In this document: positions 11,638-24,055 of the stretch, one piece after another
How positions within the stretch are numbered: the stretch's first letter is position 1
Layout of the letters: each line of letters begins with the position of its first letter
DNA from: Archegozetes longisetosus
Taxonomy: Eukaryota > Arthropoda > Arachnida > Sarcoptiformes > Trhypochthoniidae
Assembly (NCBI GenBank): GCA_018873245.2
Contig: JAEMBT020000002.1
Span: 5,968,001 to 6,032,000 of the forward strand
Direction: 5' to 3'
Length of the DNA stretch: 64,000 bases
Made by a program: the position numbers and the translations under genes
Notes under the pieces: model-generated
What the model was told of the DNA's origin: nothing
The model's database searches: none
What the model saw: only the letters and a program-made list of their open reading frames with translations

Positions 11638-14131
11638 GGAAATTTCGCTATTCACTTCATTTATTTATTTATTATTATAGATCTTTCATTCTCCTATGCA
11701 CTTATTAATTCTGTTATTTTTAATTTGATCGTATAATGGCATTGATCTGCCACCATTTATTGCAATTTTACAAAATTAATGCATTGATTATCGTGTAGAT
11801 AGGGACTTATATTTCTTTATTACATAGTTTATCATTTGTGAACAACTTTTAAAACTGAATTAACTGTAATCACAAAATTTAAGTCACTAGATACGTACTT
11901 TTGAAATTCAAATCTAGTTAAATTAGTTTTTCTTTAACATTTATCTGAATACAGATAAAAGAAAGTTGGAAACTGTCCAATTTTTTCTATTACTGGATCT
12001 AAGGTGCATTCGATATAGATTTCATTTTTCACTCATTTACGTTTGAGTCAAAATAAGATAAATGAATTGAAAGCCTATGACGTGTGCCAATAAACGATCA
12101 AATAATTTATTTTGGGGAAACTTTGTTTGCCTACAATCTTAATAACTTAAGCAGAAATTTAAACGATATTATTGTCTTTTTTCATACTATCATTATTTTA
12201 ACCTCGTTTTTGATTTATAGCTATTATTTGTTCCGTCAAAAATGATATCAGGTTTATGTTAAATAATTTTGTAATAATTTTTCATTTTAAATTCAAACTT
12301 TGAAGGCTAATAAAGTTTCAAATTTTAAGTCTAATTATTTATATGATGTCAGCAGAAAAATCAATGATGCATTTCAAACGTTGAGATTCAATGGAACTGG
12401 AACTATGATAATTAGGATTACAAAAATCAACTTTCAATTAGTCATTGCTGAAGGAAAATAATCTGAAAATTTCTCATTTTCTTCAAAACAGAAATGCATT
12501 TAATACAACTTTTACGTTATTTTATCAGAGGCTTATTCATGTAACAATTATAATGAAATTTAAAAAATGTTTCATATTGAAAAGCGTTGAGCAAAACGAA
12601 AGATAAGTAGAAATTAGTGTCTTGTCATATAAGTTGTGTTCCATATTTATCGAAATTGCAAATCTATTGCTATACCTTGACAGAGACATGATCTGATCGG
12701 TCGATCGTATCAAATAACTCAAGACCTAATAAAATGATGTCATTCATCAGTCTGAGAATGATTAAAGCTTTTTTGGAGCAATGTTGTATATTTGACTACT
12801 GTATGAGCTGTTAATCACGACAGACTATCATAATCCATATGCACTAGTCTCTATAAGTATGAATATTATGTACAGGAAGAGACTTCAAAATGATGCATAG
12901 CTACGGGAAAAGCATGAATGCCATTCAATTCTCCCTGTGATGCGCATCAATTTCAACCTAATTCTTAATTGCGATTCGCTTTTATAACTGAAAAAAGTAA
13001 GAATTGAATCTCATATTAAATGAATTATTATGAAGAAAGAAATGTCGACATGAAAACTCGTCATTTCTCGATGTTATGCATCATCTTAAATTGACTGAAT
13101 ATACATTATTTATATACTTACTCGAAACTATCCGAAAGTATTATTAAGCAGAAAAATATTTTAAATAAATTTCAAATGAATCAGTTCAGTTCATGTCATT
13201 TAAAATCTGATCTCATTCACTTAATAATATTCTTAATTTTTTGAAATTTTAAGACAGATTTTATGACTTATAAAAATGACTCAAAAATTTAATGAATTGA
13301 TTATAAATCAAAATGAGTCCAAACTGTTATATAAGCCTAAGTAAACACAAATATCTGATTGTTATCGCACGTAAAGTCCGATTAGAAACTTATTTATATA
13401 ACTATTAATTCGATCAAATGTTCAATGAATTGGCTATTTTTTTGAAAAAGTTGTTCCTCTAGTCTTCAAGAATGATTAACCTTAAATGAAGATTAAGTTT
13501 TGTTCACAAAAATAGTTTTTAAAGACTTTATTCCAATTCAAATTACTAGTAAATGATTATTAATTACATTAAACTTACTTTTTCCTACTAGTAATAAGTT
13601 AAATAAATATAATGATTGACGATCTCAATAGATAGCGAATTGAATGACACTCCCATCGAAAATAAGGGAAACAACTCTTTTGAGCTCAATTTTCAAGTTG
13701 CAAGAAAGCAGTGAAGAGGAGAAAAGTTTTAAAACAGATATTTGCCTGTCTCTAGTTTAAAAGTATATAAAATAATAAGTGTTTGCCATTTCACTTCGCC
13801 CTAATTTCTGAGTTACTGGAAATACAACTAATGCAAAACTAATAGGTAAACAGTTAGTTAGCTCCTAAATGTTGAAGACCTTGTCATTGGTATGCATTCT
13901 ATCATTATATAGGAAACACTGAATCGAAAAACTATTAAGACTTTGAAAACGTTTTTTTCCTCTTTTTCTCTCTCACTCGCCATCCCCTAATTCCAGGAGA
14001 AATATAATGTTTGTGACGAAAATTAAATTCATTTCGATTAAGTTTAAAACTTGAGTGTTAAATCAATGTTACTTATGTGTAGCGTTTCAGTGTATTTACT
14101 TCTACACAATGACAACGAATAAAGTGTTAAA
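11638..14131. other. Non-coding stretch upstream of the membrane-protein gene
   Basis: No coding region, RNA gene or well-defined repeat was recognised. It should contain the promoter of the plus-strand gene that starts at 14132, but no TATA or initiator element can be singled out in such AT-rich sequence. Confidence 0.4.
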
Positions 14132-17100
14132 ATGTTTGCCAAAAGTTTATCATCATTTCAATTATTGATTTATTTAATCCTAATTTGTTATATTTATTGT
14201 GATAATTTACCGAACTTTTGTGATGAAAACTATGTCGATTCTGCTTACTTTAACGGATATGATATCATAATTACCAGAAATGATTGGCTTTGGTATTATT
14301 ATAAGGATAAACATAACTTAAGTGTACCATTTAGTCAAGAATCGTTCACTCAAGGTTTGTATTACAATTTATCCACTCTATATATAACATTCAGACATCG
14401 ATAACATCATTTACATGAATTCAACTATTCAATACATTCCAGTGGATAACAAATTTGAGCACTATTTTTCAATTTTTCGCAATATTCGAATAAGTGAATG
14501 GTGTTATTAAATGTGTTCAATACTAGTACATAAGTTTGCAAGTAACAATCGGCATTCTACTCAAAGCAGTGTATTCAGTTGTGCAAACTAGAGCTAAGTC
14601 TCATTGTATTTACTCAAATTTGATTTACTTTTTGCTCATATTTTGATTACTCACTAAACTGAATATAATAAACACTGAATTTTCACTTTATGATTTGATA
14701 GTAATATCGCGTGAGTTTTCTCGATTATACTAACCTATTTAAGTATTATAGAAAAGTCAATTTTGTCATAGGAATGATTAGCATAAATTGCATATTAGTC
14801 TTGCCTTCAGTCGAAAATTAGTCGCAGTTTGTTATTTAGAGAATAAAACTAATATCAAGCTTTGTGTAAATCAAACAAATAGTTATTATAAACATAAACT
14901 CCACTTAAATTGTATATTACTTAAGGCTAATAATGATATCTTGTATACTACGGGCTAACAAATCATGCCATCGATTAGTTTCAAATCTGAATTTGAGCAT
15001 AAAAATAATTCAAACATAGTTTGACTACAATAAGAATGGTATAGTTTTGTTATCCTTCTGAAAAGATATCTTAACAATTGACTGAGTAAAAAGTTAAATT
15101 TTATTGATATGAAAGCTTTTCATTGTGTTGAACATATGTTTTGCTTCACATTTTTCGGCAAACCGTAAAAAGAGGTCAATTATACACTTTAAATAAAATT
15201 TCGAATAACAGAATAATAGCCGCACTCAAACTCTCATCAAAATCTACAAAACTTTCTTAACTTTATTTAGGCGATCACATTCAGGGAGCGTTTAACATAT
15301 CAAAGATACCCAAATGTAATATCAAAGAAGTGGTCGATTGCGGAGAAATTCTTAAGATGCGAGATATGGCCGTTTATTTTCTACATAACAAATCTCGAGC
15401 AAGAGGTTATTATAATCTTGATGTTCGTAATCGCAATGGAAGTCAAAAAAGAGTTAAGCCTAAGCAACTTCCGTGGGGCATGAAACAGGTTTGTTTGAAA
15501 GTGCTTTTTACTTTTTCCATTCAAAAATGTTATTCACCGAAATTGATCTCTTCATAATCAATTAAAAAGCTCGAAATTATTAGAAATTTTGCATCGTTTA
15601 CGAAATATAGAATTACGAAACTTGTTGATTGAGTTTTTTGGTTATGAGAGTCATGTTAATAATGGGTCTTGAAATCATGGGGTCTTAACAATGGATCCTA
15701 CTTGACAGACGATCAAAAGATAATGAAATAGAGTTTAATTTAAAGCGAACGTATGATAAATTTGTGATGCATGTATAGGAAAAATACGCCAAACACGAAC
15801 GTTTCGTGCCATTGAAGATTCAGAGTATTATAATTAACTTATTTTTAATATGCAGTTATTCAAATTTGGTTTCTAAAATCATGGATCTTTTGCACGTTTC
15901 CTGTGAGAAAATAATTTTCATGAAATTAAAATATTTGTATAAAAGTCTAATTTAAATTTAATAATTTCGTTTTGGAAATTACTCCATTTAAAGTTTTGAA
16001 TAGTTGACTGAAAAACATGCACTGCTGTCAACATTGTTAGCGAACAAACATGCTTTTAATAGGACGCGTCAAACTGTTTATACTCATCATCATATCTTTT
16101 CATCTAACCTGACCTCAGGTCTCATGCTTTTAACTTATGTAGAGTGAGATTAAAATTTAATTTTTGACTCAATCACAATCCTATTCAAAGATTTAGAACA
16201 TCGAACATGCATAAAAAATGTTATGTTGAGTAAAGTTTGTTTCATTTATTGATTTGAAACTTTTTCTTAATACCGATGAAGATAAATAAACTACTGTAAG
16301 AAATATGACGGATGTAGAGCGCCTTTAAAGTCGTTAGAAAGAGATTATTTATCTGTTGTGAGAATCGCAATAAAACTCTATTAATTGGAGATTTGCAATA
16401 TCTTGAGTCAGTTTAATAAATATGCGTACTTTCCAAGTAAGGTTTAACTGCTCTCTTCTGCGTTTGATTCACAAGCACTTTTCACTACACCCCAAGCCAA
16501 GTCTGAATACTGGGTCAATTAATAATAAAAATTATTAGATAAGGTTCAAAACTTGTCTCATTAGAATAAAAATTAATTTTTTTGTTAATTACTATCTTAA
16601 ATCCACAATAGGTTGGATTGTTAGGCGGAAATTTATGGCCTAACGGTTGGGAAGCTTATCAAGAGTACAGACCCGTTGCATTCCTCCCATCAAGATATGA
16701 ATTAATTTTTATTATAAACGGCAGAAATTATACAAACGCAAGGCTAGCGTGGAATTCATTAGATACTAAGAACTGGAATGAATCGTGGAGGTATAAAGAC
16801 ATTGGTGATGAAGTCCTGTATACTGGAATGTTTGAAATGAATGGCATTATATATGCGATCGGAGAAATGAAGAACAATATTGAAAGAGTTGGCAAAATAT
16901 ATAGATATCATATCAGTGAAGGCGATGATAGAAAACTGACTGAAACTGTAAGTTTGTAATAGAATCCAAAGGCTTTTTGAAATTAATCAGTACTCTAAAA
17001 ATGAACTGTTTTGCGATAAGTTCAATGTTTCTGTCTTTAAATATGAATGCATAAAAAATCTATGATTGGGGGTTTAATTGTCTTTAACCGCTTCAAATTA

Positions 17101-17823
17101 TTGATTCTATAAAAAGTTAACAAATTGAGAAAGGCTTTCTTATCACGCTATCTGCACTTCAATCAAAGTTTCTATTTCCATAACTAATCTGCACTCACGT
17201 TCCCAAAAATCTTTTCTAATTTCAAGTCTTAGGAAAGTAGTAAAAATAGTTTTCGATCTCATGCAGAATCAATTGGTTACTGACTTTTTTGGATGTCCTC
17301 AACTGTCAAAATCATCCATAACTGTCAATACAATACGAACAAACAGACAAATCAAAACCGGAAATATAATTAATAGAAATACAACTAAAGACGACGACTC
17401 AATACTGATATCAATATTTATTGGTATAGTTATTACTGCATGTCTTACGACTATTATCTTGTCGTTTATCACAATTTCTGGTATTGTTTACTTTTATTTT
17501 TGTGTCAAACGTAACAAACAAAGTAATAAATTCAAAATTAATAAAAGTTTTCAATAACAGGACGAAAAAGAACTAGAATAGAAGGAATCCGTATTGAGTC
17601 CACTATTCCTAAAGCCCCGGTTGTAGGTCTGGACTATACCAGAAGAAACACGTCTAATATATCGAGATTTGATTCTGTGTCATCATTGACTGCTATCTAT
17701 TCACAAATAAGTAGACCAAAAGTCAAGCCAAACAATAGTAATAATAATAATAATAACTCAAATGGCAATAGCATTCAGCAGTTTGGAGATAATTTTGATG
17801 ACAATTTCGAGAATAAATTTTAA
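14132..17823 (+). CDS. Type I single-pass membrane protein, possibly hemopexin-like ectodomain
   Basis: Five exons agree in phase: 14132-14354, 15271-15488, 16612-16947, 17267-17510 and 17561-17823 (1284 nt, 427 residues). Residues 1-23 form a signal peptide. The ectodomain (about 24-285) has cysteines (NFCDEN, PKCNIK, VDCGEI, FFGCPQ) and repeated aromatic motifs: AYFNGYDIIITRNDWLWYYY, YELIFIINGRNYTNARLAW and NGIIYAIGEMKN-KIYRYH. Their blade-like pattern (small residue, hydrophobic strand, W/Y-rich turn) recalls hemopexin or another beta-propeller. That resemblance is tentative. One strong transmembrane helix (ILISIFIGIVITACLTTIIL onward) is followed by a basic stop-transfer (CVKRRKR) and a cytoplasmic tail of about 90 residues with Ser/Arg and poly-Asn stretches. 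The last intron is only 50 nt. AATAAA lies at 17828-17833, right after the stop. For the third junction an alternative donor/acceptor pair is possible, but GTAAGT with the acceptor at 17266 gives strong sites and an open frame. Confidence 0.7.
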
Positions 17824-17834
17824 GTTCAATAAAA

Positions 17835-19196
17835 AATATATCACTAATGAAAATTTTTTCAGATCAAAACATTGATAATAAATCAATAAATCAATAAATC
17901 AAATAAATTTGATCATCAATATGGATGAAGATGATTCTTATTGTGCTGATTTTGAAGTTCAAAACAAGTGCTAAAGTTTAAGACAAAAGTTTTCGATTGT
18001 CATCGTTTTGATTGTGTAACGTTTCTTATTTATGATGAAAAAGCTATAAATTTTGCTCAACGAATAAAAGCTATTATAGCGTATAATAAAGAAATTGTTA
18101 GATCAATGAAAAATTTTATCAGAAATTTTTACTACGCATTCAATAAAATAACAATGAAAGCTATCATTTTTGAACTGTTGAGTTATCGGATTTTAAAACA
18201 ATCAACTCATTTATGCGGACTATAAATAGCTTTTAATCTGACTCAAAGCCTCTAATCTGACATCAAATCATAAGTCACTCTACACGAAAACTATGAAAAC
18301 TTATATCTCGTTATCGATAAAGAAAAATAAATAGTAATTATATTTTTGTTCACTTTCGAACCTGTATATTTAAAATCTTATCGATTTATGATTTTTCACT
18401 CATGAAAACCTCGATTCTTGTGAGCTTTCTTAAAGCTAAAGATCAGTTATTTTAATATTTGGAACTAAACTCTCTAATTAGGATTTAAACAAGTTATACC
18501 ATAGGTTCTGATGAGAGAAAAAACTTTTACGCATAACCCAGTTCTTGCTTATTTAGAGCTTTAGGTATCGTCTATTAATAAGTTTTTTCCGTCTGTGATT
18601 TATATGTAATTAATTTTATTTTTACGGTAAGACATAGGTCTAATTAAAAAAGAAGTATTTTTTCGTTAACCTATAGGTGATTTAACTTTTTATTCGTATT
18701 TGACTTTTTAAAGATTTGTTCTCAAAAGCACAATAAGAAGCATTAACTCAAGTCTATCTATAGTTTCTATGGGCATAACACAATCGAAATGCATAACGAC
18801 ATCTATCAAGTTGTAAATTAAATACAATCTCTATATTCAAAACAATGTAAATAAATTGATTGCTACTAAATCTTAAGCATTTTTCAATGAATCTCAAATC
18901 GAAGAGTAATATTGATTATTTTACATTAGATTTCTTTCAGTAGTAAGTTTATCAACAATTCTATAACTTTCCAGTAACTCTCAGCTCATGATAAGCTATT
19001 TTTCAAAACTGAACATATTATTTTTAAGTGTATCTCAGATCACTTTATGTATTTCAATAAAAACAAATCGTTAGATCAAGTTTAGCGATTGTTTGAAGCT
19101 CTCTTCAACTCAACAGGTTATCTGGTTTGTGAGATAGCAATCATAAAACTTGTTTTTACTGTACTGTATATCAATTGATATGAGGTTTAAGCATTA
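17835..19196. other. Non-coding stretch with AAATCAAT tandem repeats at its start
   Basis: At about 17876-17905 there are three to four tandem copies of AAATCAAT just past the polyadenylation signal of the upstream gene. The remainder up to the tRNA shows no gene. The open frame at 17968-18225 has random composition and no homology. Confidence 0.4.
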
Positions 19197-19269
19197 GGGC
19201 CAGTGGCGCAACGGATAACGCGCCTGACTACGGATCAGGAGATTCCAGGTTCGAATCCTGGCTGGCTCG
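19197..19269 (+). tRNA. tRNA-Arg (anticodon ACG)
   Basis: A complete 73-nt cloverleaf. The acceptor stem GGGCCAG pairs with CTGGCTC (one G-T), with discriminator G. The A box (TGGCGCAACGG) lies in the D arm. The anticodon arm is CCTGA-CTACGGA-TCAGG, giving anticodon ACG, and the B box is GGTTCGAATCC. There is no intron. A T4 run at 19277-19280 serves as the Pol III terminator. ACG (read as ICG after editing) decodes CGU, CGC and CGA arginine codons. Confidence 0.97.
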
Positions 19270-19686
19270 CTATTCATTTTGCTCTATTCTATAGCTTTCT
19301 TATACTTTTTTTTGTAAAATAGATCAAATTTACAAAATTTTATTAAATGTACATTTAAGACTAACAAAAAGAAGAATAAAATAATCACATTAATCAATTG
19401 GTTCAGCTTCTAAACTATTTCTGTTTAGAACAGCAATAGGTTTGAACTTAAATGAACTTTTCAGCTATTTATAGTCTAGAAGAAAGTTTTACGTTTTAAA
19501 TGATACAAAATTAAAAGTATCTCTACTGACTCATAAATTCACTATAATTGGCGATTTACGTCTTCTTCTTCAAATTACAGTATTATCTTCTACATTATTA
19601 TAGCACACCTTTAAAAGAAAAAGTTTTAGAAAGACTAATAGCAATTTCATAGGTTTCTATAGAATATTTCTCAGTACGAAATAATA

Positions 19687-19826
19687 CAGTAATAACTCGA
19701 TATACTGAATTGCTTAGCACCGAAAATACATTTACTACGATAATGTTTCTCTAATAAGAGGTCAGCATAGGCCCAATCAGACATGTTGGGCTGGATTAAT
19801 GCATTCGCTATATCGAAGTTTTACTG
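19687..19826. mobile_element. pogo/Tigger-like MITE
   Basis: A 140-bp element with imperfect inverted ends, CAGTAATAACTCGATATA on the left and CAGTAAAACTTCGATATA read from the right, flanked by TA on both sides (19685-19686 and 19827-19828). Ends starting CAGT with a TA duplication are characteristic of the pogo branch of Tc1/mariner. No coding capacity remains. Confidence 0.7.
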
Positions 19827-20229
19827 TATATGCAATAATTTGATTCAATATGAAGTAATTAATCTAAAACTTGTTATTAAATAAGGGTTTATTTTGTAAG
19901 ATTAACATATCTAACCAAATATGGACATATTTATGAATGATTTCAGTTCAAAATTATTAGAAATACAGTTATCTTTTAACCTACAATTAGATGACTGTGT
20001 AACTTATAAATTATTGATAGATATTAAGACTTTACAATACTTATGTGCCCTAAATATAGCAAAGTGTATATAATCTCTATCGCGTTTTTGGTAAACCCGC
20101 AAACACTAGTTAAAACTTCTTAACTACAAGTATACAATTATATTTAAATGATTTTGAACCAAATTGCTTCGAATGGCAGTAAACTTTATTTAATGATTAA
20201 CAAAAGTTACTTTATTTTATAACAAAAAT
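19827..20229. other. 3' flank of the cuticle-like gene
   Basis: No gene. On the minus strand, AATAAA signals occur at 20211-20216 and 20185-20190, just downstream of the stop codon of the gene ending at 20230, and are its probable polyadenylation signals. Confidence 0.5.
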
Positions 20230-21948
20230 CTATTCTTCATTATTTCCGGAATCGGAACTATCATTATTTTGATTGTCTGTGTTCTCATTTCTGGAGCTTC
20301 CATCATTAGATCTCTCACTATCTGTGTTTGAATTACGAGAATCTTCAGAGCCTTCATTCGGTTGTGCTGTTGGTGATGGTCCCTCATTATTACCTCTTTC
20401 TCCCAAAGGTCTGTTAAAATTAGTTCCCTCACCAGATGCTGGTCGCTGATTATTCGTCACACCTGGCGCAAAATCGGGCCTGAATTCTCTGCTGAAGTTC
20501 GGGTTATAGCTTCTAGTGTCGCCTGATGTTCTGAACACGTCAATAGGTCCTTGACCAATAGATTGACCAAACGATGAACCGAACGATGTGCTTATTGGAC
20601 GACCGAATGAATTGATTGCCTGTTCATAAACTGCTTGACCAATAGTTGGAGTGAAAATGTTTGGTTGAGATACGGTTTGGTAAATACCATGCGGTTGAAC
20701 AAAAGTATGATGTCCACTAAACGGTTGTTGAGTAAATATTTGGTAAGGATGGAATTGTTGTGTAACCGTTTGGAATGTATTGAATGGTCGACTGATTTGA
20801 TGAGTGGGTCGATGAGCTATTCTGATTCCATCGTCTCTATATTGTCTTCTTTCGCCTTTTGAATATATGTTAAATCGGTTTTAATTATTTGCATTCAAAA
20901 CATTACTATTTAGCTCATAATTATGGATACCAGATAAGAGAAGCTAATCAAATTTGAATTGTTTCATCTTATTTTAGAGCATATGAAACATTTTTACAGT
21001 ACTAAAATTAATTTATGGGTAAATATACAAGTATAATAATGCTGAATACCTTCTCCTTTCGAGACAACTGTGTGTACACTTTCAACAACAGGCTGTAGTT
21101 CTTGAGTCACTCTACGGAAGGGTTGGATGACTTCATGCACTTCTTGGATCACTGGTTTAGTGACCTCGTGAACAATTTTCGAAGGCTCGTCTTCTGATCG
21201 AGTTTGTTCAACAGTTCCGGGCTCTCCAGGAATATGTTCCTGAGACAATTTAATAGTACTTGATCTCGATTTGAAGTGAATGTGAAGTGGTATATCACTC
21301 GGTTCGACCACAACATATTGAGGCACTATCGGCTCCTCTATATTTGGTACTGATCTGTATTCGACAGTTCTACCAACTTGTTTGATGGCTGCCGAAACGG
21401 GGACTGAGTCATGACCAGAAACAGTTCGAGCAACTACTGGTTGTGCTGCAGACACGAGATTGAGTGATTGTGGTCGTAAACCTCCGATTGCGCTCAAACC
21501 AAATCCATGATTTACAGGACTTATAACGGACGAATGATAGGAAGCGGGTCGAGATACGTATGAGCTGAGGCCAATACCGCCTAGTGGTCGAAGACCGTAA
21601 AGCGATTGAGTTCCATATTGTCCCAATCCTCCGTATGTGGTGTAGCCTAAACTTCCCAAACCGTAAGAGCCCAACGATGAAACTCCATTCAAGTGAGGTG
21701 ACAGTAACACTGTTCGACCATAATCTGCACCACCGATTGATATCAATTCGCAGCTGCAGTGTACCGCAAGGAAAGAGACAAGAAGCAACTGAATTGAGAA
21801 ATAAGTTTTATTGAGAAACAAGATTTAAGGCAATTATTAAAAATAGTAAACTTTTTCAAACTTCAAAATATTTGACCAATTATTTGAATTTTAGGTCAGA
21901 TAATAGAAAAAATTAAAATTAACAGTGAAAATAACTCACTCTAAGCAT
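20230..21948 (-). CDS. Secreted cuticle-like protein with low-complexity domains
   Basis: Three exons: 21948-21940 (only nine bases, Met-Leu-Arg), 21788-21050 and 20855-20230, joined in phases 0 and 1 to give 457 residues. The nine-base first exon completes a signal peptide (MLRLLLVSFLAVHCSC). Residues about 20-120 are Gly/Tyr/Leu/Ser-rich (LGSYGLGSLGYTTYGGLG). About 130-250 form a conserved-looking module: VEYRSVP, PQYVVVEPSDIPLHIHFKS, then a heptad-like KPVIQEVHEVIQPFRRVTQE and PVVESVHTVV. Exon 3 is Gln/Phe/Thr-rich and ends in an acidic Ser/Asn/Asp tail (DSSDSGNNEE). I recall similar IHFKS plus KPVIQEV modules in secreted or cuticular arthropod proteins, but cannot name the family. The composition fits an extracellular structural role. 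The exon-3 acceptor (ATTCAAAAG) is weak, yet the phase is right and the frame stays open for 626 nt. Confidence 0.72.
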
Positions 21949-24055
21949 TATTGTATGCTTTTATGCCAAATCACCAAAAGTTAAATTTGGAAATTTTGTC
22001 AATGATGCAAAGGTGGTATTTATATGACCAATTTCTTAGTCCTTGAGACTATGCTCTCGTACAGCGACAAAAATCTCATTAGGATTCAGGATCAGACGCA
22101 GTATTGATTAATACATTGCAATACTTTGGACTCTAAGATATCTTAAATTAACTGTTTTAGATCTGCTCATCTTTTAAGTTCCGACACCTCGCAACTGAGG
22201 CCTCTTATCCTCTAACCTTGACATCTGATCAGACAAACCAGTAACCAATTTGACAGCTCTTAGACGAATAATAAAAAGCTTTTTCCTCTAAGAGTATTGC
22301 GAATGAAGCACTCATTTCGTAAGAAACCTAATTATATCCCTTCAAGTTAGATATTGCTTATTTCAATCTGAGGACTATGGATACTAATCGTAAGGGTGTC
22401 CGCATCCTTCTGCAGACTTGTGTTTTAAGTACATATCTATATGACTAGCGTTTACAGATTCGAGACAAATTTCATACTTTCTTTATATGGCTTTGGGCAG
22501 GTATTTGCATAAAATTCACATTTAATTAATAATTTTGCGAAAAGTGAGTGCTCAACTCACATGTAATAAACAATGAATCTTTAAGTCAACAACAAACACT
22601 AAACTGGTTCAAATAGCTTTAATCGTGTAACTTCAGTGCTTAAGACTTTCAATAGAATTAGTGGTATAAGAAATTAGTTCAACCAATCTCTTAGATCGAC
22701 CTCGAATTGAGCAAAAAAATTAAGAGATTTGGTAGAAGTGTGATACGTGATGATACACTTACCTTATTTTTGTAATAGTTTTTAATGAATTTCTCGTAAA
22801 CTACTCATCAACTTATTTATTGGCCTTCAACTGAGAAATCTGTTTTCAGACAAGATTCCTATTCCTAATACTTTCTTGAAATTTTTTTATATCGAACGGT
22901 AAATCCCATGGATTTGAGACGACACAAAAAATGAAAGTAGTTTGTCCAGAAATAGACAAAATTTATGCATACATAAAGATATATCATAAATCAAGCTGAA
23001 TGTACGGTTTGATGTAAGAAAAATAGTCTTTTTATTTTCACCATAAATAACTGTCACATAGCCTTATACGGTTAAAGATCAGATTTTGTTTTTTAAAACT
23101 TTCAACTTTCGAACACTGTAAACTATTAAAAGATACAACTATTATAGTTCTTAAAAAATATATATTCTATATTTTGCCTAACATCAAGTTTCATATAAAT
23201 ATTTGTATTTATTTGGTTCAAAATTTTGTTATCAATAATCTTAAAAGTAATTGAAACTAAAGCCAAATTTAGCGTTTTATAGCCTGAAAATTGCAGAACT
23301 CCCTCAGTTATCGTCTTCCGAAATTGTAACGTTTTCCTCTGTATAGCTAATTGCGAGTAGTAAATTCGGACAAAACTTTTTGTAACACTAAATACAAGTT
23401 TGTTATGATTAGAGTAAATTTATTCCGAGATAGTCTTGTACATTTTATTTAGAATTAGATATCAATTGCTCAATATAACGATAATATTTAGATCAATAAC
23501 ATTGCTATAATTGAAATCAGTTTGATGAACGTTGAATTTCTAAAGCACATATCAGTCTTATTCCTACTGCGTTAACATTTAATCTTCTATTTTATGAGAA
23601 ATATGAAATAAATTGATATCAAATTTCGTATTTAAAAGGATGAAATTAATACAAAAATGAGATGCGAGTTACAAAGTTACAAAGTTACAAAAGCTATTCC
23701 CAACTTCGACAATCGCGACAACAATCAATAAGGAGAACTATATGTAAAACAATAAAAGAGAAATTATAGTTTGAGCAAAGTATAATTCAGTAAAAGTTAA
23801 GCAAATCCTTATCTAAACTAAATGTTAGTATTGTTTTACCTTAAAATGATCTCATAGTCACAGTCAACTGACAAGTAAAATAAATCGGTAACTTATGCTA
23901 AATGCTACTTTAAGCAACAGCAGAGAAGAGCACATATTTTTGTATAATTTAATACTTTGTTCGCGTTTAATGGCTAACTCATAAAACTAATCTCAATCAA
24001 ATAAAATTGTAAAGCATGAGTGCTTTAAAATTATACTAACTAAACCTCGTTCAAA
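21949..24055. other. Non-coding stretch
   Basis: No supported gene. A triplet of gttacaaa units occurs at about 23673-23693. The upstream part (21950-22100) should hold the promoter of the minus-strand cuticle-like gene. Confidence 0.45.

Noticed and set aside
15330..15557. Stand-alone plus-strand gene
   Set aside because: It is exon 2 of the 14132-17823 gene plus read-through into its intron; the ATG is internal.
17261..17557. Complete small membrane protein ending at 17557
   Set aside because: The stop lies in a 50-nt intron (GTAACA ... ATAACAG); the frame continues in the next exon with matching phase.
20217..20432. Overlapping minus-strand frame (Met-rich)
   Set aside because: Alternative frame of the low-complexity tail of the cuticle-like gene; no start context.
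20635..20862. Plus-strand 75-codon frame
   Set aside because: Antisense shadow of exon 3 of the cuticle-like gene.
21584..21814. Plus-strand 76-codon frame
   Set aside because: Antisense shadow of exon 2 of the cuticle-like gene.
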